A stretch of 64,000 nucleotides of DNA. Source: Hyphomicrobiales bacterium. GTDB lineage: Bacteria; Pseudomonadota; Alphaproteobacteria; Rhizobiales; Rhizobiaceae. How positions within the stretch are numbered: position 1 is the stretch's first letter; each line of letters begins with the position of its first letter. Made by a program: the position numbers and the translations under genes. A model generated the notes under the pieces. The model had not been told where the DNA came from, made no database searches, and worked only from the letters and a program-made list of their open reading frames with translations. The stretch spans positions 1 through 64,000 of the forward strand of contig UCKS01000014.1 in assembly GCA_900473045.1 (NCBI GenBank), given 5' to 3'. Shown piece after piece: positions 27,310 through 36,039 of this stretch.

Positions 27310-28266
27310 ATGAATTTACATGGGATCGATCTCAATCTTCTCGTTGCCTTTGACGCTCTCAATTCCGAGCGCAATGTCACACGCGCCGGAAGCCGTATTG
27401 GCCGGACTCAGCCAGCCATGAGCGCGGCTTTGTCGAGGTTGCGGTTTCTGCTGCGTGACGAATTGTTCGTTCGCGGGCCGACCGGCCTTCAACCCACACC
27501 TCGAGCCGTAGAACTCGCCGAACCTATTTCGCTTGCTCTGCGGGATATTCAGCGGACCTTGCAATTCACGCAGGGTTTTGATCCCGGCAAATCGACCATG
27601 TCTTTTTCCATTGCCGTTTCGGCGCATGCAGGTTCAGTCATATTGCCGCGCCTCCTGTCACTGCTTGAGGAAAAAGCCCCCGGCATTGATATCAAGGTCA
27701 GGGATTATAGCAGCCGCGATGACGCGATTTCCCTGCTCGACAGCGGCGGCGTCGATCTGACCGTCGGAACTCCTCCCGCGCCTACGAGCCGGATCCTGAG
27801 TGCCCGTCTTTTCCAGGAGCGGTTTGTTTGTATCCTGAGGAAGGATCATCCAATCGTCGGCCGCCCTTTCGATCCCGAGACGTTTCTGTCTCTGACGCAT
27901 ATCCTGGTCGCGCCCGACAATGAGGGCCTGGATGTTGCAGATGCCGCATTGGCTTCGAAGAATTTCAAGAGGCGCGCGGCCGTGACCATTCCCCATATGC
28001 ATGCCGCGCCGGCATTGGTTGCATCATCGGACATGGTTGCGACCGTCGTCGAAAGCGTGGTTGCTCATTCAGGCTTTGCAAAGCGCCTCGCTGTCTTCGA
28101 TTTCCCGCTCCCCCTGAACCCGATCCCATTCGTGCTGTCCTGGCATCGTCGCAATGACGGGCACCCGGCACAGCAATGGCTGAGAAACGGTCTGCTCGCC
28201 GCGTTTCCCCACGTGTGGCTCGCTTCAGAAAACATCTGCAGCGATCTTGCCCGGCAGTACTATTAG
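27310..28266 (+). CDS. LysR regulator, NodD-like
   Basis: This 318-residue protein starts MNLHGIDLNLLVAFDALNSE, the typical opening of NodD/LinR-type LysR proteins, followed by the helix-turn-helix NVTRAGSRIGRTQPAMSAAL. The effector domain covers residues 90-300. An ATG seven codons earlier is possible. It is the last gene of the plus-strand arm and the only regulator inside the 18-28 kb cluster, so it likely controls the bidirectional promoter at 23012-23208. Confidence 0.9.
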   Translation: MNLHGIDLNLLVAFDALNSERNVTRAGSRIGRTQPAMSAALSRLRFLLRDELFVRGPTGLQPTPRAVELAEPISLALRDIQRTLQFTQGFDPGKSTMSFSIAVSAHAGSVILPRLLSLLEEKAPGIDIKVRDYSSRDDAISLLDSGGVDLTVGTPPAPTSRILSARLFQERFVCILRKDHPIVGRPFDPETFLSLTHILVAPDNEGLDVADAALASKNFKRRAAVTIPHMHAAPALVASSDMVATVVESVVAHSGFAKRLAVFDFPLPLNPIPFVLSWHRRNDGHPAQQWLRNGLLAAFPHVWLASENICSDLARQYY

Positions 28267-28321
28267 GCGGCCATCCGTATCGCCGCCAAGCAGCTCAGAA
28301 CGCGGAACGTTCAATTTGGCA

Positions 28322-29041
28322 TCACACGGCCATCGGCGTCTGATGCACGACGATTGGCGCATGGAAAGGAACACGGTCGTAAAGATCAACGATGTCCTGG
28401 TTCATGAGGCGGACGCAGCCGGATGAAACAGCTTTGCCGATGGATTGCCATTCGGGGTTGCCGTGGAGACGATACAGCGTATCCTCTCCGTTCTGGAAAA
28501 TATAAAGGGCGCGAGCGCCTAGCGGGTTACGGAGACCAGGATCCATCCCTCCGTTCGCAACAGAGTATTTTTCCAGTTCGGGTTGCCGGGCAATCATCTC
28601 GCTCGGCGGCTTCCATCTTGGCCAATGCTGACGCCAGTGGATATATCCGTTCCCCTCCCACGAAAATCCGTCCCGCCCGATGCCAACGCCGTATCGCAAC
28701 GCGCTTCCGCCATTTTCCACCAGATAGAGAAATCGCCTTGGCGTATCGACGACAACAGTTCCCGGCGCCTCGCCGGTCGGGTCAGCAACGCGCTGCCTGA
28801 GATATTCCGGGTTCATTCGCTCAAAAGGAACTGCGGGAACGAAATGTCCGCCGTCTTCAAATGCAGCGTAACGGGAAGCGAGTTCCGGGTCGATCGGTGA
28901 AGGCATTGGATCGGTAATTCGCTGAGGCGAGTTTGAGGCCGATCTTTCTTGCACTGTTGTGCATCCGCCGAGTATTCCCGGCGCCGCCAGAGAGCCGAGT
29001 ACAAACGTACGGCGAGATATGAAACTGTTTGGATTCTGCAT
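28322..29041 (-). CDS. Exported L,D-transpeptidase (YkuD family)
   Basis: This 239-residue protein has a twin-arginine-like and lipobox-like leader (SRRTFVLGSLAAPGILGGC). The YkuD catalytic domain has YRLHGNPEW and the Cys motif SSGCVRLMNQD. Such enzymes form 3-3 peptidoglycan crosslinks or attach lipoproteins to peptidoglycan in the periplasm. In other bacteria they can bypass beta-lactam inhibition of ordinary transpeptidases, which is notable with a class C beta-lactamase encoded 7 kb away. ATG 29041 gives the leader directly. Confidence 0.9.
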   Translation of the reverse strand: MQNPNSFISRRTFVLGSLAAPGILGGCTTVQERSASNSPQRITDPMPSPIDPELASRYAAFEDGGHFVPAVPFERMNPEYLRQRVADPTGEAPGTVVVDTPRRFLYLVENGGSALRYGVGIGRDGFSWEGNGYIHWRQHWPRWKPPSEMIARQPELEKYSVANGGMDPGLRNPLGARALYIFQNGEDTLYRLHGNPEWQSIGKAVSSGCVRLMNQDIVDLYDRVPFHAPIVVHQTPMAV

Positions 29042-29168
29042 TATGGAAACTGACCTTCGGGTTGGGCCTGGCATACATTGCTTGAATCGCACAGTATCCC
29101 CCCGCCGACCGCACATTCCATATCTGCATGAGTGATAGCCCTCATAACCGTTGGCTATGTCGTGACCG

Positions 29169-30086
29169 CTACCGCTGCTCCGCGGAGATTCCTTCAATGG
29201 TTCTGAGGCGCGGCATGACGAAGTCCGTAAATGCTCTAACGACCGGTCGCATAAACTTTGTGGACGGATAAGCAAGGAAAGCTTCGGTAGATCGGAGCCA
29301 ATATTCGGGCAGCACCCTTACAAGTTCGCCGCCGGCCAGCAACTCCGATACGAGGTTCTTCTGCACCAGTCCAACGCCGCGACCACGTAAAAGTGCTGCA
29401 ATCATGACATGTGCATTGTTCGTTGTGAGTATTGGCCTGACGACGACGTCCTCAGCGCGCCCGCCTGGCCCCAACAGGGAAATGGTGCTGCGCTGAGCGA
29501 GCATCTTCGGGGTACCGATGACGTCAAGCTCCGAAAGCCGTTGTGTGTCTTCGATCCCCCCCACCTGTTTCAGGTAACGAGGGGACGCGACGAGAAATCG
29601 CTCCACCCACCCAATGCGGCGTGCGATGACCTCCTGATCCTCGATTTTTCCGTAGTGAAGCGACAAATCGAAGTTATCATAGACCAAGTCGATTGTGCGC
29701 TCGTCGAGAGCCAGTTCGACGGAAATCCCGCAATGCTCATCCTGAAATTCCCCGACTATCCGTTCGAGATGACCAACACCAATGCAAGATGGGGCGTGAA
29801 TTCTCAGATTGCCTTCAATCTCACCTGTGTTGATGCGAACGCCCTCCAGCGCCGCGTCAATCGATGCGATCGCAACGCGGCTGGCCTCGTACAATTCGAG
29901 CCCATGCGCCGTCGGGCGAACGATTTTCGACGAGCGCTCCAGAAGCCTGGCTTGGACGTGCCGTTCCAGGTTCGAGATATGCTTAGTAACCGCCGGCTGC
30001 GTTACCCCGAGGTCCCGTGCCGCAGCCGTAATCGAACCCTTCTCGACGGTGCGGATAAAAGCTTTCAAAGCAACGTTGATATCCAT
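29169..30086 (-). CDS. LysR family transcriptional regulator
   Basis: This 305-residue LysR protein has the N-terminal helix-turn-helix FIRTVEKGSITAAARDLGVT followed by QPAVTKHISNLE and an effector domain beginning LRIHAPSCIGVGHLERIV. An 11-bp perfect inverted repeat sits just upstream of its start. It lies 127 bases upstream of the L,D-transpeptidase gene on the same strand; that gene is one candidate target. Confidence 0.9.
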   Translation of the reverse strand: MDINVALKAFIRTVEKGSITAAARDLGVTQPAVTKHISNLERHVQARLLERSSKIVRPTAHGLELYEASRVAIASIDAALEGVRINTGEIEGNLRIHAPSCIGVGHLERIVGEFQDEHCGISVELALDERTIDLVYDNFDLSLHYGKIEDQEVIARRIGWVERFLVASPRYLKQVGGIEDTQRLSELDVIGTPKMLAQRSTISLLGPGGRAEDVVVRPILTTNNAHVMIAALLRGRGVGLVQKNLVSELLAGGELVRVLPEYWLRSTEAFLAYPSTKFMRPVVRAFTDFVMPRLRTIEGISAEQR

Positions 30087-30093
30087 GATATTG

Positions 30094-30129
30094 CTCTTGG
30101 TTATAATCTTCTCCGGCCATAACCAAGAG
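30094..30129. promoter_or_regulatory. Perfect inverted repeat upstream of LysR gene
   Basis: CTCTTGGTTAT (30094-30104) and ATAACCAAGAG (30119-30129) form a perfect 11-bp inverted repeat with a 14-base spacer, 7 bases upstream of the LysR start at 30086. The position fits an autoregulatory LysR operator. Confidence 0.65.
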
Positions 30130-30239
30130 TTTAGAATATGGCGTGATGATGTTTGGGAACGGCAAACCGCCAAAATTTAGTGCGCCTGCCCACCGCAATC
30201 GGTCAATCATCTTGCGAGTTGACTAGCCCAAAACGGCGA

Positions 30240-30989
30240 TCAGCGGCTGGATGCCAGCCCGCTTCTTATTTCCGTCAGTAATCGTTTCTGCTGATTGTTC
30301 GTACTATCGAGGGCATGAAGCCAGAGCAGCGCTGCTGCTTGCTGTTTCCCACTTCTGCTTAGAGCGTTGTCGAATTCTCTCATCCATGACCCGAGATGTG
30401 CGATGTAATCGTCGGCAAGCGCTGAAATCTCGTTGTCGCTGCTACTTGGCCCCAACGCATCGAAACGATGCCCCAGCTCTCTTACGGTAGCACCATGTTC
30501 GAGATCTGCCAGTTGGTCGTAGAGCCGGGCCAGTTTTGTGCGCTGCTCTTTATCCAAAAGGTGTGACAGGAGTACAAATTGCTCTCGACCGGCTCGTACG
30601 GCTATAGGCTCTCGTCCCGCCTCAAGCGCCACCAACGACGCGGCGAATTCCGGCGCCATGTCGGGCGGTCCTTTGCCGTCGCGCAACGCTGCCACAATTC
30701 GGCGTTGATGCTCGAGAAGTTCGATCTGCCGGGTCAGCCCGTCATGAAGAGCCTCTAAACTGCCTATGCTCATCCCGGTATGATCGTCGAGAAGCGTTGG
30801 GATTTGCGAGAGCGAAATACCGAGCGCGGTCAATCGAACGATACGCAGCAGCCGGATCAGATGCGGCAGGCCGTAAATGCGATATCCATTATTCGTCCTT
30901 GGCGGCTCCGGCAAAAGTCCGATCTGGTGGTAGTGCCGCAGCGTGCGGATACTCACGCCCGCCAGTCCTGCGATCTCCTTGCTGTGCAT
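30240..30989 (-). CDS. MerR family transcriptional regulator
   Basis: This 249-residue protein begins with the MerR DNA-binding domain (KEIAGLAGVSIRTLRHYHQI followed by GLLPEPPRTNNGYRIYG). A dimerisation helix follows near residues 80-110, then a long effector region (FVLLSHLLDKEQRTKLARLY) without metal-binding Cys clusters. It resembles the TipA-like group that senses organic compounds or peptides. It starts 9 bases after the S9 peptidase stop on the same strand, so the two are probably cotranscribed and functionally linked. Confidence 0.88.
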   Translation of the reverse strand: MHSKEIAGLAGVSIRTLRHYHQIGLLPEPPRTNNGYRIYGLPHLIRLLRIVRLTALGISLSQIPTLLDDHTGMSIGSLEALHDGLTRQIELLEHQRRIVAALRDGKGPPDMAPEFAASLVALEAGREPIAVRAGREQFVLLSHLLDKEQRTKLARLYDQLADLEHGATVRELGHRFDALGPSSSDNEISALADDYIAHLGSWMREFDNALSRSGKQQAAALLWLHALDSTNNQQKRLLTEIRSGLASSR

Positions 30990-30998
30990 GAGCCCCCC

Positions 30999-32903
30999 TC
31001 AGTGCTCGCCCCTCAAATGCCTTGCCAGAAAGCGCTCGATCCTTTGGTAAAGCTCAATATTGCTATCCTCATTGATGAACCAGTGCCCTTCGCGCTCGTT
31101 CAGAAGATAGTCAACCTCCACTCCATTGGCGCGTACCGTTTCCACCACCAGATCCGCCTGTGCCTGTGCGACACGTACGTCGTTCGCGCCGTGGACCACC
31201 AAAAGCGGTTTAGAGATGCAATTAAGCCGGCTTGCCGGCGAGCGCGCAAGCATGTCGCGGTTCTGCATCTCGATGTCTGGATCGCCCATGTAAGTAAGGT
31301 AGGTGTTGATCAGCGCAGGCCGCACGAATGGGACGGCCCCATCCAAAAGCACGCGGAGATCGGACATGCCGGAATAGTCGATAGCGGCAGCGAAGCGCTC
31401 GGGCGTAAAGCTGGCGCCCACCAGCGCGGCATAACCGCCATAGGAACAACCGTAGATCGCCACCCGCGCCGGGTCAGCGATACCCTGCCCAATTAGCCAG
31501 TCGAGCCCGTCGATCAGGTCGTCATGCATACGGCCGGAGAACTCCCCGATCGCGGCTTGCATGAACGCTTTGCCGTAGCCGGTCGAGCCGCGAAAATTCA
31601 CCTGCAGCACGGCATAGCCGCGGTTGGCGAGGAACTGCACTTCCGGATCATAAATGCAAGCATCGCGATACCACGGCCCGCCATGTACCAGAAGCACGGT
31701 CGGCAGCGCACACGGCTCATTCCTGGCATCGAACCCGACGGGCAGAGTGACATGGCACGGCAACGTCAATCCGTCGCGCGACGTCACATCGATGGGTCGT
31801 ACGCTCGCCAGCCGCTCGGCTGAGAGCTCTGAAAATCGCTCGCCAAGCACATACGCTTCGCCGCTCTCATGTTCGTAAAACCATGTCGTGCCGGGATGTC
31901 GGTCATCCCAAAATTCGATCACCCATTCTCCCCCACCGACATCGCAGGAAATGTGTCCTATTTCCCCGGTTGACAGCCGCTGTAAGCTATCTAGCACGGC
32001 GGCAAAATGCGGGTTCAGCGGCCGTATCTTCTGTCTTTTGCCAAGGTACCGTAGTCCCAGCAGCTCGCCTGTCACAGGATTGGTGATCAGGCTGGACGGA
32101 AAGCGCGGATCGGCCTCAGGTCGCGGCGTATCGAGGCTGCAATCGGGTTGGCTGTCGATTACCCTTTGCCTGCCCGTCGCAAGGTCGATGGCGGCAAGAT
32201 AGGTGTGGTCGCTCCCCGTATTGCAGCCGACGAAGATGCTCTTTCCATCCGCCGCAACCATCAGCGGCATCGGCCCGATTGGCTGGTCACGCCCCTTAAG
32301 TCTGGCCAACGTAATGAAAACCCCATTCTCGTAGCGAGCCAGTTCGTGGTCACCGGCGTCGTCGATGATGAAGGCATGCATCGGACTGTTCGGTGTAACG
32401 ATCCAGCGTACGAAGCGATTAGGACTTTCTGCAGCGATCCTGATTTCACCGTTTTCGATATCGACCTCGTACAGGTCGATCAGGCCGGAACTTCTGAGGT
32501 TCATCTGCACGAAAGCCTTGCCCGGAAGCGCGGCGGAAAAGTCCAGGCCCATCACCCGCACGCCGGCAAAGGGCGTCAAGTCGACAGTTAGCGCCTTCCC
32601 GCAAACCGTTTCTGCCCCGTCCACCTCTACGCGATGAAGGTGCCAGTTCTCGTCGCCCCGGCTGTCCTGCACGAAGAGAATGTGGCGAGCATCGCGCGTC
32701 CAACTAAAGCCGTCGATATTGCGCGTGTCATCACCCGTCAGTCGCCGCGCCGCGCCTTGTCCGACAGGCCGCACCCAGATGTTCAACCGCCCACGCCAGG
32801 GCGCAAGATAGGCCACCAGCCGGCCATCGGGAGAAATCTGCGCCCGCGAAAATTCCGGCGTGCCGAAAAACGTTTCAATCGGGATGAGATCAGGTGCAGT
32901 CAT
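30999..32903 (-). CDS. S9 family (prolyl oligopeptidase-like) serine peptidase
   Basis: This 634-residue protein has an N-terminal beta-propeller (FSRAQISPDGRLVAYLAPW, TRDARHILFVQD) and a C-terminal alpha/beta-hydrolase domain. The nucleophile motif is YGCSYGGYAAL; the Asp lies in VVHGANDVRVAQ and the His in NEREGHWF. The oxyanion segment is LLVHGGPWYRD. No signal peptide is seen, so it probably acts in the cytoplasm on short peptides or acylated amino acids. GAGG precedes ATG 32903. With the downstream MerR gene it forms a likely two-gene operon. Confidence 0.92.
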   Translation of the reverse strand: MTAPDLIPIETFFGTPEFSRAQISPDGRLVAYLAPWRGRLNIWVRPVGQGAARRLTGDDTRNIDGFSWTRDARHILFVQDSRGDENWHLHRVEVDGAETVCGKALTVDLTPFAGVRVMGLDFSAALPGKAFVQMNLRSSGLIDLYEVDIENGEIRIAAESPNRFVRWIVTPNSPMHAFIIDDAGDHELARYENGVFITLARLKGRDQPIGPMPLMVAADGKSIFVGCNTGSDHTYLAAIDLATGRQRVIDSQPDCSLDTPRPEADPRFPSSLITNPVTGELLGLRYLGKRQKIRPLNPHFAAVLDSLQRLSTGEIGHISCDVGGGEWVIEFWDDRHPGTTWFYEHESGEAYVLGERFSELSAERLASVRPIDVTSRDGLTLPCHVTLPVGFDARNEPCALPTVLLVHGGPWYRDACIYDPEVQFLANRGYAVLQVNFRGSTGYGKAFMQAAIGEFSGRMHDDLIDGLDWLIGQGIADPARVAIYGCSYGGYAALVGASFTPERFAAAIDYSGMSDLRVLLDGAVPFVRPALINTYLTYMGDPDIEMQNRDMLARSPASRLNCISKPLLVVHGANDVRVAQAQADLVVETVRANGVEVDYLLNEREGHWFINEDSNIELYQRIERFLARHLRGEH

Positions 32904-32969
32904 GTCGAACCTCGCAACGTCGACGGACCGCGATGTCTCGCGGGCCGCCCACACTAAAACAATATCGAC

Positions 32970-32995
32970 ACGTGACCTAAACTATGACGTCACGT
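32970..32995. promoter_or_regulatory. Inverted repeat, candidate MerR operator
   Basis: ACGTGAC and GTCACGT form a perfect 7-bp inverted repeat with a 12-base spacer, 67 bases upstream of the peptidase start. A TTGACT lies just upstream of it on the minus strand. This dyad position fits MerR-type regulators, which bind within a long-spaced promoter. Confidence 0.45.
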
Positions 32996-33033
32996 CGGAG
33001 TCAACGGTAAGAGCAAGCTTGGTCCGGCACTTA

Positions 33034-33055
33034 CGTAATTTCTGCGTAACTGTGA
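33034..33055 (+). promoter_or_regulatory. Tandem GTAA repeat, site A
   Basis: CGTAATTTCTG (33034-33044) is followed directly by CGTAACTGTGA (33045-33055): two 11-bp direct repeats, one helical turn apart, as OmpR-type regulators use. CATAAA follows 5 bases later. The site is 76 bases upstream of the lipoprotein gene. Three similar sites occur at 35931, 52545 and 54456. Confidence 0.7.
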
Positions 33056-33131
33056 AATCCCATAAACTGCCGGCGGGATCGCGCTTCGCTCTCGCAATCG
33101 AATGAATTTACCGAGAAAGAAGGTACATCAA

Positions 33132-33437
33132 ATGAGCAAAGCCTCCCCGGATCACGTTTTCATGCGACGCTTATCTGTCGGAACGGTGTTCGCAGGCCTC
33201 CTTATCCTGACCGGCTGCCAGACACCGGAACAGGAACGCTACGCCGACCTCGACACTTGCTCTGGAATGGGCGCACGATACGGATCATCATCTCATACCG
33301 GATGCATGCTACAGCAGCAGCAGCGCCGTGACGACGCGCAATTGCGGACCCTCGAGGCTGCCAGGCTAAGCCAGATCATGGCAGAAGATGCGCGCCGGCA
33401 GCATGAGCGCATGAAAAGAGAGAGACGGCGGGATTAG
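33132..33437 (+). CDS. Small lipoprotein (101 aa)
   Basis: The product has a lipoprotein signal (SVGTVFAGLLILTGC, lipobox LTGC near residue 32) and a mature part with two further Cys (DTCSGMGARYGSSSHTGCML). The tail is Gln/Arg-rich and helical (QQQQRRDDAQLRTLEAARLS, then RRQHERMKRERRRD). AAGAAGG precedes ATG 33132. It is likely an outer-membrane envelope-stress lipoprotein. The tandem GTAA repeat upstream suggests control by the response regulator encoded 350 bases downstream. Confidence 0.75.
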   Translation: MSKASPDHVFMRRLSVGTVFAGLLILTGCQTPEQERYADLDTCSGMGARYGSSSHTGCMLQQQQRRDDAQLRTLEAARLSQIMAEDARRQHERMKRERRRD

Positions 33438-33785
33438 TTTCGAGTTCGGTGGGAGGCTGAGCTGATCGAAACCAATCTCTGGAGCGGCTTTCGGCTGATG
33501 AAGACCAATTTCGAGACGTTTGGCCTCAAGCCTCTCACCAATGATGCGACCCCTCTATGGAAACCGCATTTAATCGAAGTATCGACACGGCTCTCGGCGC
33601 CTATCTAACCGGCAGCACCATTTTCCTACCTGTGGCGGGGAAAAAAGCGGTCTATCGGGCAAAGGTACGGGGCTGCCGCCGAGCACGTCCTGACACTTCA
33701 CGCGCCTATCGTCCCACTCCTTTCTTGCGCGCGGTCTACCAAGCCTTTGAAATCATCTATCTCGTAAGGTACTTCATTTAGCGAC
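33438..33785. other. Gap between lipoprotein and response regulator
   Basis: About 350 bases with no convincing gene. A short open frame at 33557-33781 has atypical composition and no ribosome-binding site. No second tandem GTAA repeat is present; a lone CGTAAGG lies near 33765, so the regulator may depend on read-through from site A. Confidence 0.4.
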
Positions 33786-34460
33786 ATGAAAATCTTGCTG
33801 GTCGAAGACGATCCCGAAATGGCCGAAGCGCTTCGGACAGCGCTTTCGAGGCATGACTTCGTACTGGCGGCTGTGGCGGATCTCGCCATGGCGCGAGAAG
33901 CGATCGCCGTCGAACGATACGATGTTGTTCTCATCGACCGCCAGCTTCCAGACGGCGACGGCAGCACTTTGCTCGCCGAGATCCGGCAAACAAGCAATCC
34001 ACCGCGCTCGATAATCATCTCTGCCATGGGATCCACGAGAGACAGGATAGCCGGGCTCAACGGAGGGGCCGACGACTATCTCCCCAAACCGTTCGAGGTC
34101 GATGAACTGATCGCCCGCCTTAACGCAGTGGCACGCCGAACGCCTGAAGCCAAGCCAGACATCATCACGGCCGGCAATATCCGTTATGATCGGGTGACAC
34201 GAGACCTGTACGTCAACGGCATCCGGCAGGAGCTCGCTCGACGAGAGCTTTTGATCATCGAGTCGCTTCTCAAGAATCTCGGACGAACGGTGCTGCGGTC
34301 TTCATTGGAGGAAAGCGTTTACTCCTTCGACGACGAGATCCAGTCGAATTCGCTGGAAGCCAACATGTCGCGCCTGCGGCGGAAACTAGAGGATGCTGGT
34401 GCGGATATCGTCATCCGCAACATTCGCGGCGTCGGATATTTCCTCCATGAGCAAAAATAA
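33786..34460 (+). CDS. OmpR-type response regulator (intact)
   Basis: This 224-residue regulator has a complete receiver domain: acidic pocket Asp8/Asp9 (VEDDPEMAE), phosphorylation site Asp51 (VLIDRQLPDGDG), Ser79 and Lys101 (YLPKPF). The C-terminal winged helix includes RTVLRSSLEESVYSFDDEIQ and SRLRRKL, ending RGVGYFLHEQK. It is thus fully equipped for phosphorylation and DNA binding. Its stop overlaps the following kinase start by 14 bases (ATGAGCAAAAATAA), but that kinase gene is broken. A truncated paralogue lies at 54072-54430. Confidence 0.92.
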   Translation: MKILLVEDDPEMAEALRTALSRHDFVLAAVADLAMAREAIAVERYDVVLIDRQLPDGDGSTLLAEIRQTSNPPRSIIISAMGSTRDRIAGLNGGADDYLPKPFEVDELIARLNAVARRTPEAKPDIITAGNIRYDRVTRDLYVNGIRQELARRELLIIESLLKNLGRTVLRSSLEESVYSFDDEIQSNSLEANMSRLRRKLEDAGADIVIRNIRGVGYFLHEQK

Positions 34461-35810
34461 CATGTCGCACCGTTCTCTCCGCTGGCGCTTCACTCTTGGC
34501 TTCATCACGCTTCAGCTCCTCACCATTATCGCCTCGTTCGGGCTCGTTCTATACATCGCGACGTTGAGTGCTCCCCCGTGGTGCGGTCCCATCAACGTGG
34601 TACCCGCAAGAAATCGCAAAATCCGTCACAATTGACCAAAATGGCGTCGTGGCGGTCAGCCCCACGCAGGCGCTCCGAACTGTGATGGATGAGCGGCCTA
34701 CATCCTGGTTTGCGGTTCGTCTCGCAGATGGCACAACACTCACTCATGGGGTGATGCCGAAGGACATCGGTGAGAATGCTGCTTTTCTTGACAATTTTCG
34801 CAGCGTCGAACTGCGCGGCTGCGTCGATGCCCCGATCGACAGGCCACGATTGATAAAGTTCAGACAGCAGCGGGTGAAGCGACGATTATGGCTGGGGGCG
34901 TTTCGATGTCCCTTTACCAGCTCATTTTTGTCGTAGGTCAGATAACGATCGGCGTGCCCGCCCTCATACTTCTTTTAGTCACCCTCGTCGGTGTCCCTTG
35001 GGTGACAAAATGGTCGCTTCGCTCCCTCGGGACGCTCACCGACCGATTGAACAAAGTCGATTTTGAAGCCCGAGGCGGTGTAGTAAACGAAACCGGACTG
35101 CCCAAAGAGCTGTTGCGGGTCGTCAGGGAGATCAATCTCGCCCTCAATCGGCTCCCGCCGGGTTCGAGAAAACAGAACGCTTTTTCGTCAACGCAGCTCA
35201 CGAACTGCGCACGCCCCTTGCCATAGTTCAGGTCCGCTCAGACACCTTGCCGCAAAGCGACGAGAAGCTTCACATTCAAAAGAGCATCAAACGGCTGACC
35301 GCCATCACAAACCAGCTCCTGGATATCGAACGATATCGACAGAACCCGCCGATTTCGAAGAAAATCGAATTAACACATCTCCTGTCAAAGGTCGTTGCCG
35401 ACCTCGCGCCATTCGCGATTTCCGAAGGCTACGAAATCTCTTTCGAAACCGATGTTTCCAAAGTGTCCCTTGAAGGTGACGAAGCGTTGGACCGCGCCTT
35501 TTCAAATCTCGTGCGTAATGCCATTCAATATGGAGGCGGGCGCGGCGACATCGTGGTCAAGGTGAAGGCCGATGGTTCCGTCCTTATCTCCGATCAAGGC
35601 ATCGGCACAGCGGGGGACCTTCATTCACGCATTTTCGAGCCATTTTATCGCGTCAATCCTCATGGATCCGGAGCGAGTCTCGGCTTGAGTATGGTCAACG
35701 AGATCGTCGAAAAGCATGGCGGGTTTATCGAGCTCAAATCCTCGCCGGACCATGGGAGCGTATTTGCTATCCGCTGGCGAAACGCATTGCAGATTGCCGG
35801 GCGTGGTTAG
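34447..35810 (+). pseudogene. Sensor histidine kinase, frameshifted
   Basis: Aligned by eye with the intact kinase at 52721-54085, this locus encodes the same protein over its whole length (SLRWRFTLGFITLQLL; ERFFVNAAHELRTP; GSGASLGLSMVNEIV) but in four successive frames. One extra base lies at a C5 run (34573-34577); single bases are missing near 34860 and near 35155. The phosphoacceptor His and ATP-binding motifs are still readable in the last frame. No single polypeptide can span sensor, HisKA and catalytic domains, so the kinase is almost certainly inactive unless these are sequencing errors. Confidence 0.85.
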
Positions 35811-35930
35811 GAATACTGGAACTGCGCAACACCATCGGACCGGGTGTAGGTCGCTTCGCCCGCCGCAAAGTAATTGCAGTCGCCGATTCGCCGTTACCGG
35901 TCTGCTCGCCACCTCAAGCCGTTTAGCGGG

Positions 35931-35952
35931 TGTAACGTTCCCGTAATTTTGA
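35931..35952 (+). promoter_or_regulatory. Tandem GTAA repeat, site B (class C beta-lactamase)
   Basis: TGTAACGTTCC (35931-35941) is followed directly by CGTAATTTTGA (35942-35952). The spacing is again exactly 11 bp, and CATGAC follows 5 bases later. The site is 87 bases upstream of the beta-lactamase gene, within the 229-base gap after the broken kinase gene. Confidence 0.7.
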
Positions 35953-36039
35953 AAGTTCATGACTGCAGGAAAGGCGCTTTATCGAGTGGTAGAAGTATCT
36001 GTCTAAAGCGCTCCTTACAGTCTCGCGAGTGGAGTTTGA

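Noticed and set aside
33557-33781. Possible small gene upstream of the response regulator
   Set aside because: No ribosome-binding site, unusual composition, and it spans a region expected to be promoter or read-through.
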